DNA of 64,000 bases from Halonatronomonas betaini (GCF_015666175.1 NZ_JADPIE010000003.1:1-64000), one strand, 5' to 3'; positions 44,161 to 52,688 are shown, counted from the stretch's first letter. Numbers and translations: made by a program. The notes: generated by a model not told the origin, from the letters alone.

Positions 44161-44192
44161 TAAACTTTAAAACCGGAACAAAAACAACTTAA

Positions 44193-44253
44193 AATTTTTT
44201 TATTTCTTGCAGGAGAATTTAAGAAGAGAGCGAATTATATAAACAAGTGTTTG
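44193..44253 (+). repeat. Repeat B, copy 4 (B4)
   Basis: TTTTTTTATTTCTTGCAGGA, GAATTTAAGAAGAGAGCGAA, TTATATAAACAAGTGTTT. It lies 33 bases after A4, repeating the A-B order seen at 40226-40370, and about 100 bases before the 44352 gene. The gap 44046-44351 holds only this pair. Confidence 0.7.
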
Positions 44254-44351
44254 TTTTGATTGATAATTAAATAAAAGGTATAATTATTTCAAATAATAAA
44301 GTTTTAGTTATTTGAACCTTGTAATTTTGATTTTGAGAGGGGAGGGTATTT

Positions 44352-45485
44352 ATGAAAGTTAACAGTAGACATGAATTATATACTAATTTTAATGACATAA
44401 TGAATAATGTTTATGTTAATAGACGTGATAAAAAAGAACAAAATTACAATCAAAATTTAATTAAAACTTATTTGGTTGAAGGACATATTAATAAAATTAA
44501 TGAACCCTCCCATGATGATTTTTTAAAGTTTTTTGCTGAAAAGAATAAAAAAATAGAGCATAAATTAGAAATGAAACCTACAAATGATGAATATTTATTT
44601 AAATTAAACTATAATGATATAGAGTTTTTTTTAGATGCAGCTAATGATAAAAGATTCTTCTTACTTCATACATCTGAAAAATCAGCTGATACAGATAAAG
44701 TAATTTCTCAAATGATTAGTCGGGTATCTAGTTTAGATAATATTTGGTTAACTAAAAAATTAATGCAATTCACAAAAAAATATTCTTATTGGAGGAGTAT
44801 TTCTTTAAATCATAATGATATATCTATCGAAAGTAAAGATTCTGAATTAGGAGAAGAAAAAGATAATGTAAATATTAAAGTTGATTCAGGTGAGGCTAAA
44901 ATTAAGAGTTTAATTGAAATGTTAAATGATAATAAAGATTTTTCATATTTAACTGGAATATCTCATCTAAGTCTTTTAATCAAAGAAGATGATAATTCAA
45001 GAATCTTAGATGACCTTAGGTATGATGGGAAGTTTTCTACTAGAGGAGATAGTTTTAATAAGCATTTATGGCTTGTTAATAAAATATATGATAATTACAA
45101 AAAAAGAGTATATAATATAGAGGAAAATTATACGATTGGTCTTTCAAATACTAAGTTTAGTGGCCTTCCTATAAATATAGAATTTTCAAGGAAAGATTTA
45201 AAATTAGATTTTATTATAAAAGTCATTTTTTCTAATAAAAAGCCTTTTAAATTGTGGGGGTACCCGGAGAAAATCAATGATGATTATTATAAAGTTCATG
45301 CAATAGATCTTCATAGTGGAAATCAAGGTAATAAAATGACATTTGAAATCACCAAAGATTTTATAACATTATATCTATCTAAAAACAATTGCGGTAACAC
45401 TGTAGCCAGGTTGATATGCAATATTCAACAATATCTCGATTCTGAAATTAAAGTATGGGGTGGGGATGATAATGAACTATTTTAG
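44352..45485 (+). CDS. Unrecognised protein, first gene of a two-gene cassette
   Basis: 377 residues, no family recognised. Composition is rich in Lys, Asn, Asp and Ile; no signal peptide or membrane segment. There is a short conserved-looking ending VARLICNIQQYLDSEIKVWG. AGAGGGGAGGG gives a strong start. It overlaps the following PD-(D/E)XK nuclease gene by about 14 bases, so the two are translationally coupled. Placement behind repeats A4/B4 among defence cassettes makes a sensor, specificity or immunity role for the nuclease plausible; this is inference only. Confidence 0.6.
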   Translation: MKVNSRHELYTNFNDIMNNVYVNRRDKKEQNYNQNLIKTYLVEGHINKINEPSHDDFLKFFAEKNKKIEHKLEMKPTNDEYLFKLNYNDIEFFLDAANDKRFFLLHTSEKSADTDKVISQMISRVSSLDNIWLTKKLMQFTKKYSYWRSISLNHNDISIESKDSELGEEKDNVNIKVDSGEAKIKSLIEMLNDNKDFSYLTGISHLSLLIKEDDNSRILDDLRYDGKFSTRGDSFNKHLWLVNKIYDNYKKRVYNIEENYTIGLSNTKFSGLPINIEFSRKDLKLDFIIKVIFSNKKPFKLWGYPEKINDDYYKVHAIDLHSGNQGNKMTFEITKDFITLYLSKNNCGNTVARLICNIQQYLDSEIKVWGGDDNELF

Positions 45486-46074
45486 TTATCGTGATGAAAA
45501 TGAATTATTAAATATTATAATTGGTTTAACTTTGCCAAGAACTGGCTTTCCTTCCCCCTTTTATGATCTTGGATATAAAGTTATGGCTATAGAACAATCT
45601 TTTGTTAATGGCAAAGGAAAAACAGTAAAGCCTGATATTATTATTGCTAATCAAGATAAGAGTATTTTAGTTTTATTTGAAGCTAAGTCATGCAAAAATG
45701 CTGAATTAGAACAACTTGATAATTATTATAATATTAAAAGTAAAGATTTAATCAATAATGCAGGTTTTAATAGAGAACTCTTTGATAAAGGGTTTAATGT
45801 TTCATATTTTTGTTATAAGTTGACTTTTATAGATGAAGAAAAAGTTTTAGCCTGTGAGAATTTAATTAAAAGTATTGAAGATAAATATGATTATCCAGTT
45901 ATAATGTTTAATAAAGAAGATGGTTTTATTTCACTAATATTAAATGAGTATATTGATGATGAATTAAATACTTTATTTAATGGAATTCTTGAAATCCCAA
46001 CAGATAAAATACCACGTCTTTTAAAGTTTGATCAACATACTACCAAACAAGAAATTAAAAATGAATATATTTGA
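45472..46074 (+). CDS. PD-(D/E)XK nuclease-like protein, second gene of the cassette
   Basis: 200 residues from the ATG at 45472 (GGGG lies 6 bases before it; GTG 45460 and ATG 45466 are alternatives). TVKPDIIIANQDKSILVLFEAKSC supplies D55, E70 and K72 in the spacing of a PD-(D/E)XK active site: a strand, the Asp, a turn, then a strand ending E-x-K. The rest is mixed alpha/beta. Such small nucleases act as effectors in restriction-like and abortive-infection systems. No helicase or methylase accompanies it, so it does not fit a known system I can name. Confidence 0.65.
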   Translation: MNYFSYRDENELLNIIIGLTLPRTGFPSPFYDLGYKVMAIEQSFVNGKGKTVKPDIIIANQDKSILVLFEAKSCKNAELEQLDNYYNIKSKDLINNAGFNRELFDKGFNVSYFCYKLTFIDEEKVLACENLIKSIEDKYDYPVIMFNKEDGFISLILNEYIDDELNTLFNGILEIPTDKIPRLLKFDQHTTKQEIKNEYI

Positions 46075-46147
46075 AATATAGCTTAAATTAGATATAATTT
46101 ATAAATGCATGTAATTTAAAAATATACTAATTTGGAGGTTATTAATC

Positions 46148-46771
46148 ATGAAAAAGACTTATATCATTGGAACTAGCGGTCATAGTAGAGTTGTGCTCGA
46201 TATTTTAGAAAAGAGAGGCCAGGATATTGCCGGCTTTCTCGATGAAGATGAGGCTACCCACGACACGATGATTAATAATTATCCAGTTATAGGTTATGTC
46301 AGCAAGCTTAAAGAGCTTGAGGCCAGTGTGATTATTGCCATTTCCCATAATCCGACCAGAAGGAAGATCTTTAATCAGCTAAGCAGTTATAATGTCCAGC
46401 TGATTAATGCGATCCATCCTGATACCACCATCAACTCCCACGTTGATTTAGGTACTGGCAATCTGATCGCTGCCGGTGCAGTTATTAACTCCAATTCAGT
46501 TATCGGTGACAATGTAATCATTAATACTGGCGCCACTGTAGATTATGAATCTAGAATAGAAGATCATGTCCATATCTCACCTGGAGTCAATCTCGGCGGC
46601 AATGTGACAGTTAAAGAAGGCGCCCATATTGGCATTGGTGCATCAGTTCTCCCAGGTGTCACTATCGGCGAAAATGTCACTGTTGGAGCCGGCGCAGTCG
46701 TTATCAATAATCTTGAAGCCAATGCTGTCTATGCCGGGGTACCTGCTGAGAAAGTCCGGGATATCAATTAA
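46148..46771 (+). CDS. NeuD/PglD-like acetyltransferase, copy 2, altered active site
   Basis: 207 residues, closely paralogous to 29482-30105 along the whole length, with the same hexapeptide beta-helix. Two key sites differ: the nucleotide-sugar loop GAGGHGK is GTSGHSR, and the catalytic histidine (ATVDHDC) is tyrosine (ATVDYES, Y133). It may therefore be inactive, have a changed acceptor, or serve a structural role. It starts right after the nuclease cassette, and its DNA is clearly GC-richer than that cassette. Confidence 0.85.
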   Translation: MKKTYIIGTSGHSRVVLDILEKRGQDIAGFLDEDEATHDTMINNYPVIGYVSKLKELEASVIIAISHNPTRRKIFNQLSSYNVQLINAIHPDTTINSHVDLGTGNLIAAGAVINSNSVIGDNVIINTGATVDYESRIEDHVHISPGVNLGGNVTVKEGAHIGIGASVLPGVTIGENVTVGAGAVVINNLEANAVYAGVPAEKVRDIN

Positions 46772-46857
46772 AGTATTTTAAACTAGTTAATAGCAATTAA
46801 GATTAAATAACTGTAAGATTAAATGCCTGTATAAATTGATAGAGGAGAGTCTTTTAC

Positions 46858-47913
46858 ATGTATCCATTAAAATTTAAACCGATCTATAAAGAAAAGATCT
46901 GGGGCGGCAGGAGCCTGGCCAGAAAGTTTGCCAGGGAGCTCCCGGCCGGCCCTATTGGTGAGAGCTGGGAGATTAGCAGCCATGGCGATGATATCTCTAT
47001 TATCGCCAATGGCGACTATGCCGGTCTCTCACTCCTGGAGCTTATTGCTAAAAAGAGGCAGGAGGTTTTAGGAAGAGAACTTTCAGGTAAGAATAGAAAA
47101 TTAAGCGAAGATAACCTCTTTCCCCTGCTGGTCAAGATCATCGATGCCAGGGATAACCTCTCTGTCCAGGTCCATCCAGATGATGCCTATGCTGCTAAAA
47201 ATGAAGCCGGTGGCAGCGGCAAGACCGAGCTCTGGTATATCCTGAATGCCGAGCCAGGAGCCAGCATTATCTATGGCTTAAAGGATGGTGTCACCAGAGA
47301 CCAATTTACTCAAGCTGTTGGCGGTCCTGATTTCCTGGATCTCCTAAACTTTGTCCCGGTTAAGACCGGCGACTATTTTTACATACCTGCCGGCACAGTT
47401 CATGCTATCGGCAAAGGCGTTATGCTGGCCGAGATCCAGCAGACATCAGATCTAACTTACCGGCTTTATGACTGGGATAGAACCGATGATGCCGGCAACT
47501 TTCGGGAATTACATATTGATAAAGCCATTGACGTCATTAATTTTAATCATAACCAGCCTGGCCATGAGCCGCTAGCCTCTGGCAATCAGCACCAGACCAG
47601 GCAAACCCCTGGCAATCATCGCCAGACCAGGCCAGGCAATTTACTTATCGATAACCCTGACCACCAGGTCAGACAGCTTAAAAACTCAAACTTTTTTAAT
47701 GTTGAGCTAATCAACATATTTAAGCGCTATACCGGAAACACTAAAAATAGAAGGTTCTATATTTATATGAATCTAGGCAGCGAGGTTAAAATCAATTACA
47801 GCGATGGTTCTCTAAAAGTTGCTAAAGGCGAGAGCTTTCTAATCCCTGCCGCCCTGGGTCATTACGAAATTGTTGGCCAGACCAGACTGCTTAAAGCATT
47901 TTTGACTGATTAA
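46858..47913 (+). CDS. manA: Class I mannose-6-phosphate isomerase (ManA-like)
   Basis: 351 residues. Zinc cupin motifs: NLSVQVHPDDAYA (Gln, His ligands), GKTELWYIL (Glu ligand), YIPAGTVHAIGKG (His ligand), and LAEIQQTSDLTYRLYDWDR. The N-terminus EKIWGGRSLARKF is typical of the short Firmicutes type. It interconverts mannose-6-P and fructose-6-P, feeding GDP-mannose. A low-complexity insert rich in Gln/His/Pro (about 232-275) interrupts the C-terminal cupin and uses the same CCAGGC-type DNA words as the island at 1.5-10 kb. Confidence 0.87.
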   Translation: MYPLKFKPIYKEKIWGGRSLARKFARELPAGPIGESWEISSHGDDISIIANGDYAGLSLLELIAKKRQEVLGRELSGKNRKLSEDNLFPLLVKIIDARDNLSVQVHPDDAYAAKNEAGGSGKTELWYILNAEPGASIIYGLKDGVTRDQFTQAVGGPDFLDLLNFVPVKTGDYFYIPAGTVHAIGKGVMLAEIQQTSDLTYRLYDWDRTDDAGNFRELHIDKAIDVINFNHNQPGHEPLASGNQHQTRQTPGNHRQTRPGNLLIDNPDHQVRQLKNSNFFNVELINIFKRYTGNTKNRRFYIYMNLGSEVKINYSDGSLKVAKGESFLIPAALGHYEIVGQTRLLKAFLTD

Positions 47914-47993
47914 AGCCTTTATAACTGACTAATATTACTGATAAATTATTATTTTACTTATAGATCATTACTTTACATAGGAGTTGTTTTTTT

Positions 47994-49013
47994 ATGGAAA
48001 ACAATAATAAAACCTACCTGATCACCGGTGCAGCCGGCTTTATCGGCTTCCATGTGGCCAGGCGTTACCTTGAAGCCGGCAGTCAGGTTATCGGCTTGGA
48101 TAATATAAACGATTATTATTCTGTTCAGCTTAAAGAAGATCGCCTCGATCTTCTTAAGGACTATCCAAATTTCACCTTTGTAAAAGGCGATCTCAAGGAT
48201 AGAAATTTAATCGCCACCACATTTACAGATTATCAGCCTGAGATTGTAATTCACCTGGCAGCCCAGGCCGGTGTCAGATATAGCCTGGAGAATCCCCATG
48301 CCTATGTAGATTCCAATCTTGTCGGCTTTTTAAATATCCTGGAAGGCTGTCGCCATAATAATGTAAAGCACCTGCTTTTTGCCTCCTCAAGTTCTGTCTA
48401 TGGAGCCAATCGAAAGGTGCCCTTTGAGACCTCTGACAATGTCGATCATCCTGTCAGTCTTTATGCAGCCACCAAGAAATCCAATGAGCTGATGGCCCAC
48501 AGCTATGCCCATCTTTATGATCTGCCAGTAACCGGGCTCCGTTTCTTTACAGTCTATGGCCCCTGGGGCAGACCGGATATGGCCTACTTTATCTTTACCA
48601 GGCGCATCGTCAATGATGAGCCAATCGATGTCTTTAACCATGGCGATATGTCCAGGGATTTCACCTATATAGATGATGTCGTTGAGGGCATCTATAAACT
48701 GAGCAGCCAGCCTGCCAGCCCTGATAAAAGCTGGAACGCAAAGGATCCTGATCCCGCCAGGAGCAAAGCTCCTTACCGGATCTATAATATCGGTAATAAC
48801 AGCCCTGTCGACCTAATGGAATTCATTAAAACCATCGAAAAAGAACTGGGCCAGGAAGCCGAAAAGAACTTTAAACCGATGCAGCCAGGCGATGTCAAGA
48901 CAACCTATGCCGACTGCACCGATCTCATAGAAGATGTCGGCTATGAACCAGACACCCCACTTTCTGAAGGCATCAGCAAATTTATCAGCTGGTACCGGGA
49001 CTATTATCTATAA
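47994..49013 (+). CDS. UDP-glucuronate 4-epimerase-like SDR, copy 2
   Basis: 339 residues, very similar to 26634-27647 including SSSSVYG, YAATKKSNELMAHSY and RFFTVYGPWGRPDMA. The DNA is markedly GC-richer than copy 1, so the two have different histories despite the similar proteins. Just upstream of UDP-glucose dehydrogenase, which makes its substrate UDP-glucuronate. Confidence 0.88.
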   Translation: MENNNKTYLITGAAGFIGFHVARRYLEAGSQVIGLDNINDYYSVQLKEDRLDLLKDYPNFTFVKGDLKDRNLIATTFTDYQPEIVIHLAAQAGVRYSLENPHAYVDSNLVGFLNILEGCRHNNVKHLLFASSSSVYGANRKVPFETSDNVDHPVSLYAATKKSNELMAHSYAHLYDLPVTGLRFFTVYGPWGRPDMAYFIFTRRIVNDEPIDVFNHGDMSRDFTYIDDVVEGIYKLSSQPASPDKSWNAKDPDPARSKAPYRIYNIGNNSPVDLMEFIKTIEKELGQEAEKNFKPMQPGDVKTTYADCTDLIEDVGYEPDTPLSEGISKFISWYRDYYL

Positions 49014-49069
49014 TTTCTGCATGAGAATTAATCTCTTAGCAAAATCATGGAAATATTTTTAAAAATTCA

Positions 49070-49098
49070 TTGAGCTTCGGCCTTTAATTTGTTAGAAT
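49070..49098 (+). promoter_or_regulatory. Promoter of UDP-glucose dehydrogenase gene
   Basis: TTGAGC (49070-49075), 17-base spacer, TAGAAT (49093-49098). It leaves a leader of about 165 bases. Confidence 0.6.
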
Positions 49099-49268
49099 AG
49101 AATTGGCTATTAATATATTTTTCACAAAATGATTATTTACAATAAAAATTAGGTTAGCTACCTGCCTGGAATATTATCCTTTAGGTTATAAATTGAAAAG
49201 CTTAAAAGAGAATAAATTATAGTAAAGACTGGTCCAGGTTTGGTAGAGAAATAGGAGGAGACTATTGA

Positions 49269-50597
49269 ATGTACAAGAATAAGATCAGTATTATTGGAAC
49301 AGGTTATGTTGGTTTAGTTGGCGGAGTTTGTCTTGCAGATTTTGGTAACACAATTATCAACGTCGATATTAACGAAGAGAAGATTGAGCAGCTCAAGCGG
49401 GGCGAGGTCCCAATTTATGAGCAGGGCCTCCAGGATATGCTTGATAGAAATATGGAAGAGGGCAGAATCTCATTTACAACTGATGTTGCTGCCGCAGTTG
49501 AAGAGAGTGAGGTTATCTTTATCTCAGTCGGCACCCCACCAGATGAGGATGGCAGCGCCGATCTCACCGCAGTTCTCGAGGTTGCCAAAACTATCGGCCA
49601 GAACATGAATGGTTATAAGGTTGTCGTTGACAAATCAACAGTCCCTGTCGGCACCGGCCGCAAGGTTGCAGCCACCATCCAGGAGCAGCTTGATGAACGT
49701 GGCGCCAACTTTGACTTTGATGTCGTCAGTAACCCAGAATTCTTAAGGGAAGGTAAGGCAGTCCATGACTTTACCCATCCAGATAGAATCGTTATCGGTA
49801 CTGAAAGCGAGCAGGCCAGAGAGATCTTAAGCGAGGTTTACAGGGCACTCTATCTAAATGATGTACCATTTGTATATACAAACCTTGAAACTGCCGAGAT
49901 GATCAAATATGCCTCCAATGCTTTCCTTGCCACCAAAATCTCATTCATCAATGAGATGTCAGTTCTCAGCGAGAAAGTTGGAGCTAATGTCCAGGAGATT
50001 GCCAGAGCAATGGGCATGGATGGCCGGATCAGCGATAAGTTTTTACATAGTGGTCCAGGCTATGGCGGTAGCTGTTTCCCTAAAGATACCAGAGCCATCG
50101 TCAGAATAGCCAATGAGCACGATGTCGATCTCAAGGTTATCCAGGCCGGCATCGAGGCCAATGAGTATCAGAAAAAGCATATGGTCGAAAAGATCACCGG
50201 TCGCCTCGATGATCTCGAAGGCAAGACCCTGGGCGTCCTGGGCTTAAGCTTTAAGCCAGAGACCGATGATATGCGGGAATCACCGGCATTAACTATCTTA
50301 CCAGAGCTAATTGAAGCTGGAGCTAAAATCCGGGCCTATGATCCCCAGGCCATGGAAGAATCAACCTGGCGCCTCAAGGAATACGAGCAGGATATTATCT
50401 ATTGCGCCAATGAATATGATACCATGAAAGGTTCAGACGCCCTGGTCCTGGTCACCGAGTGGAATCAGTTCCGCCGTCTCGACCTCCAGCGGGTCAAAGA
50501 CCTCCTGGCCAACCCGGTCTTCTTTGACCTCCGCAACGTCTATAAAGAAAAAGAAGTCGCCAAATATGACATCGACTACATCGGCGTCGGAGTTTAA
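49269..50597 (+). CDS. ugd: UDP-glucose 6-dehydrogenase
   Basis: 442 residues. IIGTGYVGLVGGVCLADFG (NAD binding), ISVGTPPDEDGSADL, VDKSTVPVGTG, NPEFLREGKAV, and catalytic C269 in GYGGSCFPKDT: the UDP-glucose dehydrogenase signature. It makes UDP-glucuronate for the epimerase gene 255 bases upstream. AGGAGGAG precedes the ATG. It ends the main polysaccharide locus at a strong bidirectional terminator. Confidence 0.93.
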   Translation: MYKNKISIIGTGYVGLVGGVCLADFGNTIINVDINEEKIEQLKRGEVPIYEQGLQDMLDRNMEEGRISFTTDVAAAVEESEVIFISVGTPPDEDGSADLTAVLEVAKTIGQNMNGYKVVVDKSTVPVGTGRKVAATIQEQLDERGANFDFDVVSNPEFLREGKAVHDFTHPDRIVIGTESEQAREILSEVYRALYLNDVPFVYTNLETAEMIKYASNAFLATKISFINEMSVLSEKVGANVQEIARAMGMDGRISDKFLHSGPGYGGSCFPKDTRAIVRIANEHDVDLKVIQAGIEANEYQKKHMVEKITGRLDDLEGKTLGVLGLSFKPETDDMRESPALTILPELIEAGAKIRAYDPQAMEESTWRLKEYEQDIIYCANEYDTMKGSDALVLVTEWNQFRRLDLQRVKDLLANPVFFDLRNVYKEKEVAKYDIDYIGVGV

Positions 50598-50630
50598 CAT
50601 TTACACTAAAATTATATAGCTATATATACT

Positions 50631-50663
50631 AAAACCAGGAAGTCTGACCGGCCTCCTGGTTTT
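50631..50663. terminator. Bidirectional terminator
   Basis: AAAACCAGGA (50631-50640) and TCCTGGTTTT (50654-50663): perfect 10-bp stem with A/T tails, between convergent genes. Confidence 0.85.
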
Positions 50664-50691
50664 CATTATTATATTTATTCTTTGCGGAAAA

Positions 50692-51288
50692 CTAATTATC
50701 TATATCATTTTCAATAACTTTTTTAGCTTTAAATTTTAACTCATTCAAATTATCTTCAACCAATTCATTTTTAGCCCTATTTTGGATATAATCCCAGTCG
50801 ATTCCATCATAATTTAATATCATCATTCCTAATATCCATTCTTCCTGCCAGTTTTCTTTCCAGTGGGCATAGGCATTCAATCTATCAATTAAAATATCTT
50901 CTATCCCAATAAAATAGGCAGTATGTCCATTAGGTGTGTGAACTTTAGTTATACGCTCTTTATCCCCGGCCAGGGGGCCTGATGGAACTTCAATTGCTAA
51001 TTCAAGTTCCTCATCATCATAAACCCAATATTTTTGATCTCTTGTAAATCCTAAATTACTTAAGATCTCATCAATATCAGCTATTGAGCTTTCACAGATA
51101 ATGTCAATATCCATTGTTGAATAACCGCCAGTAGTATAAAATTCTACTGCCTGATCGCCAACAACAACTGGTTTAATATTTAAATTTTCTTCAATAGCAG
51201 AGGTGATGATTGCAATAATTTCTATCTTTTTATCTAACTCATCCTTACCAGATGAAAGAACTTTTTTTATTTCTTTTTCATAACTCAT
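50692..51288 (-). CDS. Nucleotidyltransferase-fold protein (DUF6036/AbiEii-like)
   Basis: 198 residues from the ATG at 51288 (GGGGTG 6 bases upstream; the GTG at 51297 lies within that site). VVVGDQAVEFYTTGGYSTMDIDIIC matches the minimal nucleotidyltransferase pattern (G-[DG]xA...T.D.D). Such proteins occur as toxins (AbiEii, MenT) or as uncharacterised partners in Firmicutes. A short basic protein gene lies 24 bases upstream on the same strand. Confidence 0.6.
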   Translation of the reverse strand: MSYEKEIKKVLSSGKDELDKKIEIIAIITSAIEENLNIKPVVVGDQAVEFYTTGGYSTMDIDIICESSIADIDEILSNLGFTRDQKYWVYDDEELELAIEVPSGPLAGDKERITKVHTPNGHTAYFIGIEDILIDRLNAYAHWKENWQEEWILGMMILNYDGIDWDYIQNRAKNELVEDNLNELKFKAKKVIENDIDN

Positions 51289-51312
51289 TAATTTCACCCC
51301 TGTGATTAGTGC

Positions 51313-51537
51313 TTATTCATTATCCAGTAACCTGTACTCACTATCAGAAATCTTCTTAAACTTTCTCTTTTTTGCCTTAAGCGCAAGTTTATATAAGAGA
51401 ACCCTTTTTTCCTGGGAGCGATTTTTACTGCCAGAGCGATCACTATTTTCATCCCTGAGCCGGTCCCGAATTTTTAACATCTTTAATTTCCGTTCCCTCT
51501 TACTTTTATTATATTCTTCAAGGTTTATTTCTCTCAT
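51313..51537 (-). CDS. Short highly charged protein
   Basis: 74 residues from the ATG at 51537 (AGGAGTG at good spacing). Nearly half of the residues are Lys, Arg, Glu or Asp, predicted all-helical, for example REINLEEYNKSKRERKLKML. Co-directional with the nucleotidyltransferase-like gene. It may be a partner or antitoxin, or simply a nucleic-acid-binding peptide. Confidence 0.5.
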   Translation of the reverse strand: MREINLEEYNKSKRERKLKMLKIRDRLRDENSDRSGSKNRSQEKRVLLYKLALKAKKRKFKKISDSEYRLLDNE

Positions 51538-51603
51538 AGTTCTCACTCCTTACAAGAATTATAACATAATAGCTTTTACACTGCCAGAACCAGTTTTATT
51601 GAC

Positions 51604-51612
51604 TGGTATAAT
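51604..51612 (+). promoter_or_regulatory. Extended -10 promoter
   Basis: TGGTATAAT (51604-51612) is an extended -10 element without a clear -35. It would start transcription near 51619, just before the structured leader. Confidence 0.5.
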
Positions 51613-51625
51613 GTGTTAAAATAAA

Positions 51626-51741
51626 TTTATGGGTAAAATTCGCCCTTTTTTACTCATGTTAATGCAATACATGTAACGATTACCCATAAAAATTCACCTT
51701 TATACAGGTGAAATATGAGAATTCACCGCTTTTAAGGTGAA
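51626..51741 (+). promoter_or_regulatory. Structured 5' leader of the ATP-grasp gene
   Basis: TTTATGGGTAA (51626-51636) pairs with TTACCCATAAA (51680-51690), a perfect 11-bp stem enclosing CATGT...ACATG. Two small hairpins with the same stem follow: TTCACCT/AGGTGAA (51693-51712) and TTCACC/GGTGAA (51722-51741), the second ending 20 bases before the ATG. Not a riboswitch class I recognise. Confidence 0.55.
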
Positions 51742-51761
51742 CAAACGGAAGGATGAATCTA

Positions 51762-52688
51762 ATGCCAAAAATATATATAATCCACGAAAACGACGAATGG
51801 ACCGAACCTTTAATTAGTGCACTCAAAGAAAAGAATCTGCCCTATGAAGACTGGCACCTGGACCAGGGCATGCTGGATCTTACAACTGAACCACCTGAAG
51901 GCGTCTTTTATAACCGGATGAGTGCCTCATCCCATACCAGAGGCCATCGCTATGCCCCTGAATACACAGCAGCAGTCCTTGAATGGCTCGAAAACCACAG
52001 GAGAACCCTGGTTAATAGCAGCAATGCCTTAAAGCTTGAGGTCAGCAAGGTGGCCCAGTATACCGCTCTTGAGGCTGCTGGGATTAAAACTCCCAAGACT
52101 ATTGCAGCTGTCGGCAGAGATAATATCCTTAAGGCCGCAGAGAAATTTACAGGCCAGTTTATTACCAAGCATAATCGGGCCGGTAAAGGCCTCGGCGTTA
52201 AACTTTTCAACAATGCTGCTAGTCTGAAAGACTATCTCGATAGTCAGGAATTTGAGCAGTCAATCGATGGAATCACCCTTATCCAGGAATATATCGATTC
52301 TCCAGATAATTATATCACCAGGTGCGAATTTATCGGTGGCAAGTTTTTCTATGCAGTCAGGGTCGATACCTCCCAGGGCTTTGAACTCTGCCCGGCAGAT
52401 GTCTGCCAGGTCGGCGATCAGTTCTGTCCCACCACCAACCATAAATTCGAGATCATAGAAGATTTCACCGAAAACCAGGATGCCATTAGCAGACTTATAG
52501 CCAGATATGAACAGTTTCTCGCTGAAAACGACATCCAGATAGCCGGCATCGAATTTATCAGAGATAGCGACGGCCAAATCTACACCTATGATGTCAATAC
52601 CAATACAAATTACAATCCACCGGCAGAGGCCAGAGCCGGAATGTTTGGTATGAAGAAGATAGCCGACTATCTTGGCAGCCTGCTGTAG
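51762..52688 (+). CDS. RimK-like ATP-grasp ligase
   Basis: 308 residues. ATP-grasp features: NSSNALKLEVSKVAQYTALEAAGI, TGQFITKHNRAGKGLGVKLF (ATP-binding Lys and Gly loop), TLIQEYI, and a metal-binding end AGIEFIRDSDGQIYTYDVNTNTNYNP. This is the RimK/alpha-L-glutamate-ligase-like group, which joins amino acids to proteins, peptides or cofactors. The ATG at 51762 is preferred over 51753 because GGAAGG lies next to 51753. It stands behind a highly structured leader. Substrate unknown. Confidence 0.8.
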   Translation: MPKIYIIHENDEWTEPLISALKEKNLPYEDWHLDQGMLDLTTEPPEGVFYNRMSASSHTRGHRYAPEYTAAVLEWLENHRRTLVNSSNALKLEVSKVAQYTALEAAGIKTPKTIAAVGRDNILKAAEKFTGQFITKHNRAGKGLGVKLFNNAASLKDYLDSQEFEQSIDGITLIQEYIDSPDNYITRCEFIGGKFFYAVRVDTSQGFELCPADVCQVGDQFCPTTNHKFEIIEDFTENQDAISRLIARYEQFLAENDIQIAGIEFIRDSDGQIYTYDVNTNTNYNPPAEARAGMFGMKKIADYLGSLL

